DNA of 64,000 bases from JAHQVI01 sp050330195 (lineage in GTDB: Bacteria; Pseudomonadota; Alphaproteobacteria; Rhizobiales; Rhodomicrobiaceae): the NCBI GenBank assembly GCA_050330195.1, contig JBHJOB010000005.1, positions 40,611-104,610 of the forward strand, in the 5' to 3' direction. Positions 51,369 to 60,666 of this stretch are shown in pieces. The position numbers and the translations under genes are program-made. The notes under the pieces were generated by a model. The model was not told the DNA's origin. It ran no database searches and worked only from the letters and a program-made list of their open reading frames with translations. Positions within the stretch are counted from its first letter, which is position 1. Every line of letters starts with the position of its first letter.

Positions 51369-51397
51369 CTTAGGCGAAGCGGACGGGGCTTGTCAAG
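51369..51397 (-). promoter_or_regulatory. Putative promoter of groESL (sigma-70 or RpoH type)
   Basis: On the minus strand, CTTGAC - 17 bases - CCTAAG precedes CIRCE by six bases. CTTG and CC-T-rich -10 sequences fit alphaproteobacterial RpoH promoters, and TTGAC also fits sigma-70. Confidence 0.55.
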
Positions 51398-51420
51398 CCG
51401 CGCTGACCGCAAGGATGCCA

Positions 51421-51541
51421 CTTTACCCGCCAATATGAAGTTCAGTTAACGTGCATTTGACGCGCGGCGAGTGTTTGCATGCAACGCTGCGAGAAAATCG
51501 TGCAAAACCACGCTCAACAAGGTCGATTGCGGCGGGTAAAG
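51421..51541. repeat. Inverted repeat upstream of the orphan TRAP receptor gene
   Basis: CTTTACCCGCC at 51,421-51,431 and its exact reverse complement at 51,531-51,541 lie about 100 bases apart. It may be a pair of binding sites. Confidence 0.4.
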
Positions 51542-51591
51542 GCACTACACAAAATGTATGCGATTTTGTTAGCTGAATTAAGTAGAGCGTT

Positions 51592-52581
51592 ATGCGGCTT
51601 TGTTCCTACCTCAAATATCTGTGCGCCGGTCTCACGATTATCCTTCTAGCGGCCAACGCCCACGCGGCGAATCTGGTCCTCACCCATTCCGGCGCACCCG
51701 GTTCCCTTTATGACATCAGCGCCCGCGAATTCGTGCGCCGCGCCAATGCGCGCCTGCCCGAAGACCACCTGATTTCACTGGCCCCCGATCCGGAACGTCG
51801 AGCGGATCATCTTGAGTCGGTCAAACAGGGTCAGGTCACGATGGCCCTGCTGTCCGCGGAGATGCTGCGCGTCAGCGACCTCTTCGCAATTTTCGAGCTG
51901 CCTTATCTGATCCGCACGCGGACACAGGTGCGCGGCCTGCGCCAGACCATCGTCGATCCGTATCTTCAGCCGGCTGCGGAAGCGAACGATCTGCATATTC
52001 TGGGCGTATGGGAAAACGGTTTTCATCATATCACGAATGATCTGCAGCCAATCGCTCACCCAAGGGATTTTAAGGACGTCAGAATTGCCGTCGAGGACAA
52101 CGCCTGGCGCGGGAAAACATTCTCCGCTTTCGGCGCAAAGCCTGCCCCGGTGTCCTCCGCCACGGTAAAGGGCGCTGCGCAGGATCGCCCCGCCGATGGC
52201 CTGGATGCGCCCCTCAACGAGATCGAGGCGCGCAACCTGTTGAGTTCCCAGCGATTTCTGACGCTCTCGGACCATATTTATAGCCCCGCCTTTCTGGTAG
52301 CCCGAAAAGGCAGTCTCGATGCGCTGCCCCCGGAAGTTCGCGAAATTCTGGCCACCGAAGCGCGGGAGATGGAGAGCTGGATTCAAACCATGGCCATCAG
52401 GATAGAAAGCAATCTGCTTGACCGGCTGGATCTGGACATGAATGTCGCTTACGCGAATGTCACCACGTTCGAGTTGATGACGCGTCCGCTTTATGGCCAG
52501 TACATCCGTAATGTTCCGGAGGGCATCAATCTGATCATAGCCATATCCAGCGCCAAGGAGCAGACTGCGGCAAATCAATAG
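51592..52581 (+). CDS. Orphan TRAP-type solute-binding protein (DctP family)
   Basis: This 329-residue exported protein has a signal peptide cleaved near 26 (AHAANL). It has DctP-like segments: SGAPGSLYDISAREFVRRAN near 33, GQVTMALLSAEMLRVSDLFAIFELPYL near 80-106 (two parts), ILGVWENGFHHITND near 136, DVRIAVEDNAWRGKTFSAFGAKPAPVS near 163. The usual substrate-binding Arg segment is changed (VRIAVEDNAW). No DctQ or DctM gene adjoins it, so it may be a stand-alone sensor, a partner of a distant transporter or a decayed system. Confidence 0.82.
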   Translation: MRLCSYLKYLCAGLTIILLAANAHAANLVLTHSGAPGSLYDISAREFVRRANARLPEDHLISLAPDPERRADHLESVKQGQVTMALLSAEMLRVSDLFAIFELPYLIRTRTQVRGLRQTIVDPYLQPAAEANDLHILGVWENGFHHITNDLQPIAHPRDFKDVRIAVEDNAWRGKTFSAFGAKPAPVSSATVKGAAQDRPADGLDAPLNEIEARNLLSSQRFLTLSDHIYSPAFLVARKGSLDALPPEVREILATEAREMESWIQTMAIRIESNLLDRLDLDMNVAYANVTTFELMTRPLYGQYIRNVPEGINLIIAISSAKEQTAANQ

Positions 52582-52771
52582 GGAGGACGCCGCGAGCCGT
52601 CGGACATGCGCCGGCTTTCAGGCTGCCGCCGTACCATGCCCTGCCGCGCATTCGCCACCAGACGCTCCGGGTCACCCGCCCTGCTTGACGCCTCGCGCGA
52701 TTTCGCTTGCAGGCGGAAGCGCCCGCGCCTAGTTTTTAGCCGCAAATCAACCTCGAAATCGGGAGGCTTTC

Positions 52772-53974
52772 ATGGGCTTTCTTGCCGATGCGCTCGGCCG
52801 CGTACAGCCATCGCAGACCATTGCCGTGACAACCAAGGCGCGTGACCTCAAGGCCGCCGGACATGACGTTATCGGCCTTGGCGCGGGCGAGCCGGATTTC
52901 GATACGCCGGACAATATCAAGGAAGCCGCCATCCAGGCGATCCGGGACGGAAAGACCAAATATACCAATGTGGACGGCATCGCGGAGCTGAAGGAAGCGA
53001 TCTGCCGCAAATTCGAGCGCGAGAATGGCCTGAGCTACAAGCCCGGCCAGATCATCGTCGCGCCGGGCGGCAAGAAGGTCATCTTCAACGCCATGATGGC
53101 GACGCTGAATCCTGGCGACGAGGTCGTCATTCCCGCGCCGTACTGGGTGTCTTATCCGGACATCGTTCAACTCGTCGGCGGCACGCCCGTGATCGCGACG
53201 ACAACGCTGGAAGACAATTTCAAGCTGCGCCCGGAGGCGCTTGAGGCTGCCATTACGCCCAAGACGAAGTGGCTCATCTTCAACCATCCCTCCAACCCGA
53301 CCGGCTCGGCCTATTCGCGGGACGAGTTGAAAGCGCTGACCGATGTGCTCATGCGCCATCCCGATGTCTGGGTGCTCACCGACGACATGTATGAGCATCT
53401 CGTCTATGACGATTATGAGTTCGTCTCGCCCGCTCAGGTCGAACCGGGCCTTTATGAGCGAACGCTGACGATGAACGGCGTCTCCAAGGCCTATGCGATG
53501 ACCGGCTGGCGCATCGGCTATGCCGGCGGGCCGGAGGCCCTGATCAAGGCGATGACCAAGCTGCAATCACAGACGACATCGAACCCGGCATCGATCAGCC
53601 AGTGGGCCTCGGTCGAAGCGCTGAACGGTCCGCAGGATTTCCTGAAAGAGCGCGCCAAGGTCTTCAAGGAGCGGCGCGATCTCGTTGTCTCGATGCTCAA
53701 TCAGGCAACCGGCATCGAATGCCCCACGCCAGAAGGCGCGTTCTATGTCTATCCGTCCTGCAAGGGCTGCATCGGCAAGACGACGCCCAAGGGCAAGACC
53801 ATCGAGAACGACGAGGACTTCGTCACGGCGCTGCTCGAAGAAACGGGCGTGGCCGTGGTGCATGGCTCCGCTTTCGGCCTGTCGCCCTTCTTCCGCATCT
53901 CATACGCAACCTCCACGGAAGCGCTTGAGGAAGCCTGCCAGCGCATCCAGCGGTTCTGCGCAGAGCTGCGCTGA
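52772..53974 (+). CDS. aatA: Aspartate aminotransferase (class I/II)
   Basis: This 400-residue PLP enzyme moves the amino group of aspartate to 2-oxoglutarate. A GGGAGG site precedes the ATG. It has the N-terminal GAGEPDFDTPDNIKEAA, the PLP lysine in MNGVSKAYAMTGWRIGYAGG (near 231-250), ADYNHPS-like FNHPSNPTG near 170 and the distal Arg of FFRISYATS near 374. The form is that of alphaproteobacterial AatA (subgroup I-gamma). The following MDR gene is on the same strand 85 bases downstream. Confidence 0.93.
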   Translation: MGFLADALGRVQPSQTIAVTTKARDLKAAGHDVIGLGAGEPDFDTPDNIKEAAIQAIRDGKTKYTNVDGIAELKEAICRKFERENGLSYKPGQIIVAPGGKKVIFNAMMATLNPGDEVVIPAPYWVSYPDIVQLVGGTPVIATTTLEDNFKLRPEALEAAITPKTKWLIFNHPSNPTGSAYSRDELKALTDVLMRHPDVWVLTDDMYEHLVYDDYEFVSPAQVEPGLYERTLTMNGVSKAYAMTGWRIGYAGGPEALIKAMTKLQSQTTSNPASISQWASVEALNGPQDFLKERAKVFKERRDLVVSMLNQATGIECPTPEGAFYVYPSCKGCIGKTTPKGKTIENDEDFVTALLEETGVAVVHGSAFGLSPFFRISYATSTEALEEACQRIQRFCAELR

Positions 53975-54059
53975 ACCGGCTTTTTTAACGGATCGGCCGC
54001 CCTCCCCCTCTTTCGGCGGGGATGATGCGGCCGGTCCAATTTGCGCATGGAGCGGGCTC

Positions 54060-55094
54060 TTGAGGACGCAGAAGATCCTGATGCTGCTTGGCCCCGGCGA
54101 GGTTCGTTTGCAGGAGCGCCCGCTCGCCGCGCCGGGACAGGGCGACGTTGTCATCCGCCCCAGCCTTTCGGCTTTCAAGCATGGCACGGAAATGATGGCC
54201 TATACCGGCCGGAGCCCCTTTGCCCGCCGGACATTTGATCCGGACCTGCGCATCTTCGAAGATCGCGATGACGTCGGCTTTTACCCGCGTTCGATGGGCA
54301 GCATGATGGCCGGCGTCGTCGAGGAAGCCGGCCGCGAAGTCACTGAACTGTCCCCCGGCGAGATGGTTTATGGATGGGCGCCCATCGCCGACCGCCACGT
54401 CATGCCGGCTAGCAAGCTGCGCTCACTTGGCGCGCTAAGTCCCGAACAGGCCCTTTGCATCGACCCGGCGAGCTTCGCGCTCGGCGCGGTCATCGACGGG
54501 GCGATCTCGACGGGCGAGACGGTCCTCGTGACCGGGCTCGGAGCCATCGGGCTGTTTACCGTTCAATATTGCGTAATGCGCGGCGCGCATGTGATTGCCG
54601 CCTCAAGCTTCGAAAAACGCCGCGCGCTGGCCTCGCGCTTCGGCGCGCACGAGATCCATGACAGCGCGGCGGATGCGGATCTGGCGCGGACCATCAAGGA
54701 AACGGGCGGCGGCGTGGATGCCGCAATCGAATGTTCAGGCAATCTTGCCACACTGCATATGGCCATCCGCTCGGCGCGTCAATGCGGCCGCGTCGTCTGC
54801 GTCGGTTTCTACGGTCCCGGCGACGCACGCCTCAATCTGGGCGAAGAATTCTTTCACAACCGCATTTCGCTGCTTGCCTCGCTCCCGGCCCTGAGCTGGA
54901 ACAATCCCACGCGCGGCGAGCCGGCGCTCCATGCCAGGGACCTTCAGGACCGCGTCAAGAACGATTTCGAGCAGGGCCGCCTGAGCGCCGAAGGAATGCT
55001 CGATCCCGTCCTGCCCTTCAGCGAAGCCGAGCGCGCGGTCCGGCTCATCGCCGACGCGCCGGAGACGGTGCTGAAAGCCGCATTGCGGCATTAG
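54060..55094 (+). CDS. MDR-family oxidoreductase without catalytic zinc ligands
   Basis: This medium-chain dehydrogenase-like protein has 344 residues from the TTG at 54060, with GGAG upstream. An ATG at 54081 would remove seven residues. The nucleotide turn is LVTGLGAIGLFTVQY near 158. The catalytic zinc triad is absent: a Cys-type site is replaced by FKHGTEMMAY near 45 and the GHE motif by SMMAGVVEEAG near 84. The four-Cys structural zinc loop is also missing. It thus belongs to zinc-less MDR types. The substrate is unknown. Confidence 0.82.
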   Translation: MRTQKILMLLGPGEVRLQERPLAAPGQGDVVIRPSLSAFKHGTEMMAYTGRSPFARRTFDPDLRIFEDRDDVGFYPRSMGSMMAGVVEEAGREVTELSPGEMVYGWAPIADRHVMPASKLRSLGALSPEQALCIDPASFALGAVIDGAISTGETVLVTGLGAIGLFTVQYCVMRGAHVIAASSFEKRRALASRFGAHEIHDSAADADLARTIKETGGGVDAAIECSGNLATLHMAIRSARQCGRVVCVGFYGPGDARLNLGEEFFHNRISLLASLPALSWNNPTRGEPALHARDLQDRVKNDFEQGRLSAEGMLDPVLPFSEAERAVRLIADAPETVLKAALRH

Positions 55095-55285
55095 CGCGCC
55101 GTCTGCATTGAACCGGCCCCTGCCGGGTTGCGTCCCCGCATGGGGGTGGTACTGTCACGGCTTGTTACAGATTTCCTCTCCAAACAATACTCAAATGCAA
55201 TAATATCCCGCTAAATCAAACGGTACGGCAAGGCAACGGGCCGGTCCAAACGAGCATTGTTCGGAAAAGCGAGTGTGCGGCAAGA

Positions 55286-56050
55286 ATGAACGACAGGCCA
55301 ACAATTCAGGTCACCTTCCCTGTTCTGAACGAGGAGGCGCAGCTTGAGGCATCCGTTGAAAAGACGCTCGCTTTTTGCGCCGCGCACGGCCTGACGATTG
55401 CCGAATTTTGCATCGCCGACAATGGCTCGACCGACCGTACGCCCGAGATTGGTGAGGCTCTAGCCGCACGCCACGACAATGTAACCTATCTGCGCGTTGG
55501 CAAGCGCGGCTTCGGGCTGGCGCTGAAACACGCCTGGGGCCAGTCGGATGCGGATTTTGTCGGCTATATGGATCTCGATCTGGCGACCGACCTGAAGCAT
55601 CTCGCGGAAGTGCATGCGCACGTCATGAGCGGCGCGCCCTATGATTTCTACCTCGGCTCACGGCTCAAACCCGGCGCAACGGTCAGGAAACGGAGCCTGT
55701 TGCGCGCCATGACCTCGCGGGCCTTCAATGCGCTGCTGCGCGCGCGGCTCGGCGTCGGCTTTTCCGATGCGATGTGCGGCTTCAAATTCATCAGGCGCGG
55801 GCTCTATGAGGAGATGGCCGGCCGGTTCACCTTCTCCGATGACTGGTTTTTCGTCGCCCAGCTTGCGGTGCGCGGCGAATGGCTCAGCGCACGCATGCTC
55901 GATATGCCGGTGGAGTGGACCGACGATCCGAATTCGGCCTCCGGAGCGCGGCTGTTCAACCTGTCGAGGCTCTATCTTGAGGGGATCTCGGAGTTGAAAC
56001 AGGAAATGCGCCGGCTCGACACGCAACCGCCGGTGACGGCGCAATCCTGA
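55286..56050 (+). CDS. GT2 glycosyltransferase (polyprenol-phosphate type), first
   Basis: This 254-residue protein has the GT-A signatures VTFPVLNEEAQLEASVEK near 9, ADNGSTDRTPEIG near 45 and YMDLDLATD near 93 (DXD-like). The C-terminal GFKFIRRGLYEEMAGRFTFSDDWFFVAQLAV near 165-195 is shared with dolichol-phosphate-mannose-synthase-like enzymes. There is no membrane helix. It is the first gene of a three-gene unit with the FAD oxidoreductase (16-base gap) and a membrane GT2. It should transfer a sugar to a lipid carrier or glycan. Confidence 0.87.
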   Translation: MNDRPTIQVTFPVLNEEAQLEASVEKTLAFCAAHGLTIAEFCIADNGSTDRTPEIGEALAARHDNVTYLRVGKRGFGLALKHAWGQSDADFVGYMDLDLATDLKHLAEVHAHVMSGAPYDFYLGSRLKPGATVRKRSLLRAMTSRAFNALLRARLGVGFSDAMCGFKFIRRGLYEEMAGRFTFSDDWFFVAQLAVRGEWLSARMLDMPVEWTDDPNSASGARLFNLSRLYLEGISELKQEMRRLDTQPPVTAQS

Positions 56051-56066
56051 ACCGAGCGGCAAGAGG

Positions 56067-57215
56067 ATGGACTATTCATACGTAATCGTCGGCGGGGGCA
56101 TATTCGGATGTCACGCCGCATTGCGTCTTGCCGAAAGCCGCCCGGAGGCACGGATCGCGATCATCGAGCGCGAAGCCGGTCTGCTCGCCCGCGCCTCCTA
56201 CAACAACCAGGCGCGTGTCCATAATGGCTATCATTACCCCCGCAGCATTCTCACCGGCCTGCGCTCGCGCGTGAACGCGCCGCATTTCCTGAAGGAATTC
56301 GGCGATACGGTCATTGACGATTTCGATCAATATTACGCGATCGCCCGGCGGCGCTCCAATGTCACTCCGGCCCAGTTCGAAACCTTCTGCCAGCAGATCG
56401 GCGCGCCCCTCGCCCCTGCGCCCGAGCCGGTGCGAGCGCTATTCAACGACGATCTGGTCGAGGCGGTCTATCGCGTCAGCGAACCGGTGTTCGATGCGGC
56501 GAAATTGCGGGCGCGGCTTGAGGAACGTTTGCACAGCGCCGGGATCACGGTTCATTCAGAAACGGAGGCGCGCCAGATCACCCTTGAAGGCCAGAACGCT
56601 GCCCCGCAGATCGCCGTCGAGATCGCCAATCTGCGAAGTGGCCGGCGGCAAACCCTGCGCTGCGGGGCGCTGCTCAACTGCACCTATTCGCGGCTGAATG
56701 AGCTTCTCCGCCGCAGCGGCCTGCAGACGATAAGGCTGCGCCATGAGATGACGGAGATGGCGCTGGTCGAGTTGCCCCCGGCCTTGCGCAAGTTCAGCGT
56801 CACCGTGATGTGCGGCCCCTTCTTTTCGCTGATGCCATTTCCGGACCGGGGGCTGGCGACACTGAGCCATGTCAGCTACACGCCGCATTATGGCTGGACC
56901 GAGGAGCCGGGCACGGAGCCGGTGCGCCCCGGCGAGCCCGCTTTCCCCCCGGCCTCGCGGTTCGACCGGATGCGGCGGGACGCCATGCGCTATCTGCCCG
57001 CCCTGAAAGACGCGTCCTATCGGGACTCGATCTGGGAGATCAAGACAATCCTGCCGCAAAGCGACGCCAATGACAGCCGTCCGATCCTGTTCAAGCGCGA
57101 TCCGTCCGCGCCGAACATCGTCTCCCTGCTGGGCGGAAAAATCGACAATATCTACGATCTGGACGATTTCTTCGCCGGTCTGCCGGCCCAAATGCCCGAA
57201 ATGAGCTTCGCCTGA
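56067..57215 (+). CDS. FAD-dependent oxidoreductase (DAO type) in a glycosyltransferase operon
   Basis: This 382-residue flavoprotein has the dinucleotide-binding YVIVGGGIFGCHAALRLAE near 5, an AIIEREA second strand near 31 and NNQARVHNGYHYPRS near 46-60, a motif of DAO-like oxidases and related sugar-acting flavoproteins. The C-terminus (NIVSLLGGKIDNIYDLDDF) closes the FAD site. It lies between two GT2 genes, with gaps of 16 bases and 1 base, so it is certainly part of the same unit. It probably oxidises an amino or hydroxyl group on a glycan precursor, but the substrate is unproven. Confidence 0.87.
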   Translation: MDYSYVIVGGGIFGCHAALRLAESRPEARIAIIEREAGLLARASYNNQARVHNGYHYPRSILTGLRSRVNAPHFLKEFGDTVIDDFDQYYAIARRRSNVTPAQFETFCQQIGAPLAPAPEPVRALFNDDLVEAVYRVSEPVFDAAKLRARLEERLHSAGITVHSETEARQITLEGQNAAPQIAVEIANLRSGRRQTLRCGALLNCTYSRLNELLRRSGLQTIRLRHEMTEMALVELPPALRKFSVTVMCGPFFSLMPFPDRGLATLSHVSYTPHYGWTEEPGTEPVRPGEPAFPPASRFDRMRRDAMRYLPALKDASYRDSIWEIKTILPQSDANDSRPILFKRDPSAPNIVSLLGGKIDNIYDLDDFFAGLPAQMPEMSFA

Positions 57216-57216
57216 C

Positions 57217-58224
57217 ATGCGACATGATCTGTTCGTCTCCGTGATTATTCCGCTTGAGGACGACCTGGATATTCTTCCCGGTCTGATGAGCGATATCGAC
57301 GCAGTCATGCGCGCGAATTTCGGCAATTACGAACTGATTTTCGTCGACGATGGCTCGACGGACGGAACGCGGAGCCATTTCGAAGCCGCCAAGGCCCGTA
57401 TCGCGAATTTCCGCTATTTCCGGCTGACCCGCACTTTCGGCTTCGAAATCGCCATTGCCTGCGGACTGGAGCAGGCCATCGGCGATGTGATCGTCGTGCT
57501 CAATCCCGCGACGGACCCGCCCGCATTGATCCCGCAATTCGCCACCCAGGCCAACGATACGGACGGTATCGTCGTGGGCGTGCGATCGGACCGGAAGGCG
57601 CTTCCCTTCGCATACCGGGCCGCCTATTCGCTCTATTTCGCCATGTGCCGGATCTTTCTGGAGCGTGCGCAGGTTCATGGCGCAACGCATTTCATCGGCC
57701 TGACGCGCACCGCCTTGAATGCGCTGCTGAAAATCAAGGACAGCTTCCGCTATATCCGCGTGCTCGCAATGTATGCAGGTTTTGCGGTAACGACGGTTTC
57801 CTACGAATTCGAGAACCGCCGGACGCCGCCGCGCGAACGTGCGCTTCTGCCGCTGATCGGCAGCGCGGGCAATCTCATCGTCTATAATTCGGACCGCCCC
57901 TTATATGTCGCGGCGATCCTGTCGGCATTGATCGGGCTGGCGGATTTTCTGTTTATTTTTTATGTGCTCGGCACGCGCTTTTTCCGGTCCGACATCGAGC
58001 CGGGATGGGCATCGACAAACATATTCAACGCGGCGATGTTCGGCATGTTGTTCATGGTTTCGTCGATCATCTGCCAGTATATTGCGCAGATCCGTAGCGA
58101 GATCAAAAGCCGGCCGCTTTACGTCGTCCAGACCGAGATGCACAGCAATGTGATGCCGGGCGGCGAAACGGCGCGAAACGTCGTATCGCATGAAGAGCGC
58201 GCCGAAGCGCTGGCGGTAAAATGA
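57217..58224 (+). CDS. GT2 glycosyltransferase (GtrB/DPM type) with C-terminal membrane helices
   Basis: This 335-residue protein has the GT-A signatures SVIIPLEDDLDILPGLMSDI near 8, FVDDGSTDGTRSHF near 45 and VIVVLNPATDPP near 90 in place of the usual DADLQDP. Two C-terminal membrane helices (about 232-255 and 270-293) follow, as in GtrB/ArnC-like polyprenol-phosphate sugar transferases. The altered DXD region (NPATD) is unusual. It begins one base after the FAD oxidoreductase stop. It probably makes a lipid-linked sugar for envelope modification. Confidence 0.87.
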   Translation: MRHDLFVSVIIPLEDDLDILPGLMSDIDAVMRANFGNYELIFVDDGSTDGTRSHFEAAKARIANFRYFRLTRTFGFEIAIACGLEQAIGDVIVVLNPATDPPALIPQFATQANDTDGIVVGVRSDRKALPFAYRAAYSLYFAMCRIFLERAQVHGATHFIGLTRTALNALLKIKDSFRYIRVLAMYAGFAVTTVSYEFENRRTPPRERALLPLIGSAGNLIVYNSDRPLYVAAILSALIGLADFLFIFYVLGTRFFRSDIEPGWASTNIFNAAMFGMLFMVSSIICQYIAQIRSEIKSRPLYVVQTEMHSNVMPGGETARNVVSHEERAEALAVK

Positions 58225-58710
58225 GCAGCCCGACACGGATTTAGGCAGATTGCTTCATTCTGCGATTTTATTAAACCGGCGGGACACGCTTGAACTTTTT
58301 AACCATCAATCACTTATAAAGACAACGTGACGGGAAACCCTATTCACGGCTGTTGCGGCGGCACGAAAGAAGAACATTGCGGCAATCCCCAAAGGTCGAA
58401 CCAGCGATTGACGGCTGCGTGCGACTAGCCCAAACTGAGCGTATGGATCAACCATTCACCTATGGTTCAGGCCGAAAGCTCAGGCTGGAAATGGAGCTGC
58501 CGCGGCAGACTTTCGAGGGTGCTGCCGCCGACCGAAGTCCCATTGGCATGTCAGTCGCGCATTTGGCCGCAGAAGCTTCACTGTTTGAGAGTGGATGGCG
58601 TATAATCTTGAAAACAAGTGCGGATGCAGGACGAGCGACGCCAATTCAGTGTATGATCATGGCAATCAGGTCCGAGTTCGACTGGATGTCACAACATATC
58701 GGATGTTGGA
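58225..58710. other. 486-base region upstream of prkA
   Basis: There is no convincing gene. A 123-codon plus-strand frame runs from 58,353 into the prkA start and has no recognisable domain. No GGAAC-N16-CGTT site was found, so prkA does not share the EcfG motif seen at 45-48 kb. Confidence 0.5.
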
Positions 58711-60657
58711 ATGAAGCCCAGTGACGAAATTTTTGATCTCTATGCGGAAGGCTACGGCCGGACACGAGAGGCCCAGCTTGAACTGAAGGAGTTCCTGGAA
58801 GGGTGCCGGAGCGACCCCTCCATGTACGCCTCGGCGGCGGAGCGGATGCTGGAGGCAATCGGCGAACCGCAGCTCGTGGACACATCGGCGGACGAGCGGC
58901 TCGGCCGGATCTTCATGAACCGGACGATCAAGGTCTATCCGACATTTCAGGAATTCTACGGTCTCGAAGAGACCATCGAGCGCATCGTCAGCTATTTCCG
59001 CCATGCCGCGCAAGGGCTGGAGGAGCGCAAGCAGATCCTCTACCTGCTCGGCCCCGTCGGCGGCGGCAAGTCATCGCTCGCCGAGCGGCTGAAGGAGCTG
59101 ATGGAGCACCAGCCGATCTACGTGCTGAAGGCGGGCGACGAGATCAGCCCTGTCTTTGAAAGCCCGCTGGGCCTGTTCGACCCCAGCGCCATGGGCGGCG
59201 TGCTCGAAGACAAATACGGCATTCCCAAGCGCAAGCTGACCGGCCACATGTCCCCCTGGGCCATCAAGCGGCTGGACGAGTTCGGCGGCGACATCGCCAA
59301 GTTCACCGTCGTGAAGATGTATCCCTCGCGGCTGCGCCAGATCGGCATCGCCAAGACGGAGCCGAGCGACGAGAACAACCAGGACGTCTCCGCGCTCGTC
59401 GGCAAGGTGGACATCCGCAAGCTGGAATTCTTCGGCCAGAACGACGCCGACGCCTACTCCTACAGCGGCGGGCTGAATCGCTCCACGCAAGGGCTGCTCG
59501 AATTCGTCGAGATGTTCAAGGCCCCGCTGAAGATGCTGCATCCGCTGCTGACCGCCACGCAGGAGGGCAGCTATGCGGGCACGGAAAATGTCGGCTCCAT
59601 GCCCTATCAGGGCGTGATCATCGCCCATTCGAACGAAAGCGAATGGCGCGCCTTCCGCTCCAACCGCAACAATGAAGCCTTTCTCGACCGCATCAGCGTC
59701 GTTCAGGTGCCCTATTGCCTGCGCGTGACGGAAGAAAAGAAGATCTACGACAAGCTGCTCGCCAAGAGCGAACTGGTCGATGCGTCCTGCGCGCCCGGCA
59801 CGCTGGACATGCTGGCCCGCTTCTCCGTGCTCACCCGTCTCAAGGAGCACGAGAATTCCAACCTCTACTCCAAGCTTCGCGTCTATGACGGCGAGAGCAT
59901 GAAGGACACCGACCCGCACGCCAAGACCGTGCAGGAATATCGCGATGCTGCCGGCGTGACCGAGGGCATGGATGGCGCATCGACGCGGTTTGCCTACAAG
60001 ATCCTGTCGGAAACCTTCAATTTCGATACCCGCGAAGTCGGCGCGGACCCGGTTCACCTGATGTATGTGCTCGAACAGGCGATCCGCCGCGAGCAGATGC
60101 CGGAGGACACCGAGGACCGCTATATCGAGTTCATCAAGGAAGATCTTGGGCCCCGCTATGCGGAATTCATCGGCAACGAGATCCAGAAAGCCTATCTGGA
60201 GAGCTACAGCGAATACGGCCAGAACCTGTTCGACCGCTATGTCGCCTATGCCGATGCATGGATCGAGGATCAGGACTTCAAGGACCCCGACACCGGCCAG
60301 TTGATGGATCGCGCCGTGCTCGACAAGGAACTCTCCAAGATCGAGAAGCCGGCGGGCATCGCCAATCCGAAGGACTTCCGTTACGAGGTCGTCAAGTTCT
60401 CGCTCAGGGCGCGGGCGCGCAATTCCGGCAAGAACCCGTCATGGACGTCCTATGAGAAGATCCGCGACGTGATCGAAAAGCGGATGTTCTCCCAGGTCGA
60501 GGACCTGCTCCCCGTCATCAGCTTCGGCGCGAAGAAGGATGGCGAAACCGAGAAGAAACACAATGAGTTCGTCGAGCGCATGGTCGCGCGGGGCTACACG
60601 CCGCGCCAGGTCCGCCGTCTCGTCGATTGGTATATGAGAGTCAAAAAGTCAGGATAA
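58711..60657 (+). CDS. prkA: PrkA-family serine protein kinase
   Basis: This 648-residue cytoplasmic AAA-type kinase is related to E. coli YeaG. The P-loop GPVGGGKSS is at 114-122, followed by SLAERLKE and a conserved LMEHQPIYVLKAGDEISPVFESPLGLF (two parts, near 130-156). The mid region has AFRSNRNNEAFLDRISVVQVPYCLRV near 310. The C-terminal PrkA domain (from about 400) keeps DFRYEVVKFSLRARA and GYTPRQVRRLVDWY. It is the first gene of prkA-yeaH-spoVR, a triple linked to stationary-phase and nitrogen-starvation stress in other bacteria. Confidence 0.95.
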   Translation: MKPSDEIFDLYAEGYGRTREAQLELKEFLEGCRSDPSMYASAAERMLEAIGEPQLVDTSADERLGRIFMNRTIKVYPTFQEFYGLEETIERIVSYFRHAAQGLEERKQILYLLGPVGGGKSSLAERLKELMEHQPIYVLKAGDEISPVFESPLGLFDPSAMGGVLEDKYGIPKRKLTGHMSPWAIKRLDEFGGDIAKFTVVKMYPSRLRQIGIAKTEPSDENNQDVSALVGKVDIRKLEFFGQNDADAYSYSGGLNRSTQGLLEFVEMFKAPLKMLHPLLTATQEGSYAGTENVGSMPYQGVIIAHSNESEWRAFRSNRNNEAFLDRISVVQVPYCLRVTEEKKIYDKLLAKSELVDASCAPGTLDMLARFSVLTRLKEHENSNLYSKLRVYDGESMKDTDPHAKTVQEYRDAAGVTEGMDGASTRFAYKILSETFNFDTREVGADPVHLMYVLEQAIRREQMPEDTEDRYIEFIKEDLGPRYAEFIGNEIQKAYLESYSEYGQNLFDRYVAYADAWIEDQDFKDPDTGQLMDRAVLDKELSKIEKPAGIANPKDFRYEVVKFSLRARARNSGKNPSWTSYEKIRDVIEKRMFSQVEDLLPVISFGAKKDGETEKKHNEFVERMVARGYTPRQVRRLVDWYMRVKKSG

Positions 60658-60666
60658 AGCGAGCGA

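Noticed and set aside
58353..58724. 123-codon frame upstream of prkA
   Set aside because: It has no domain, no ribosome site and overlaps the prkA start. It is more likely untranslated upstream DNA.
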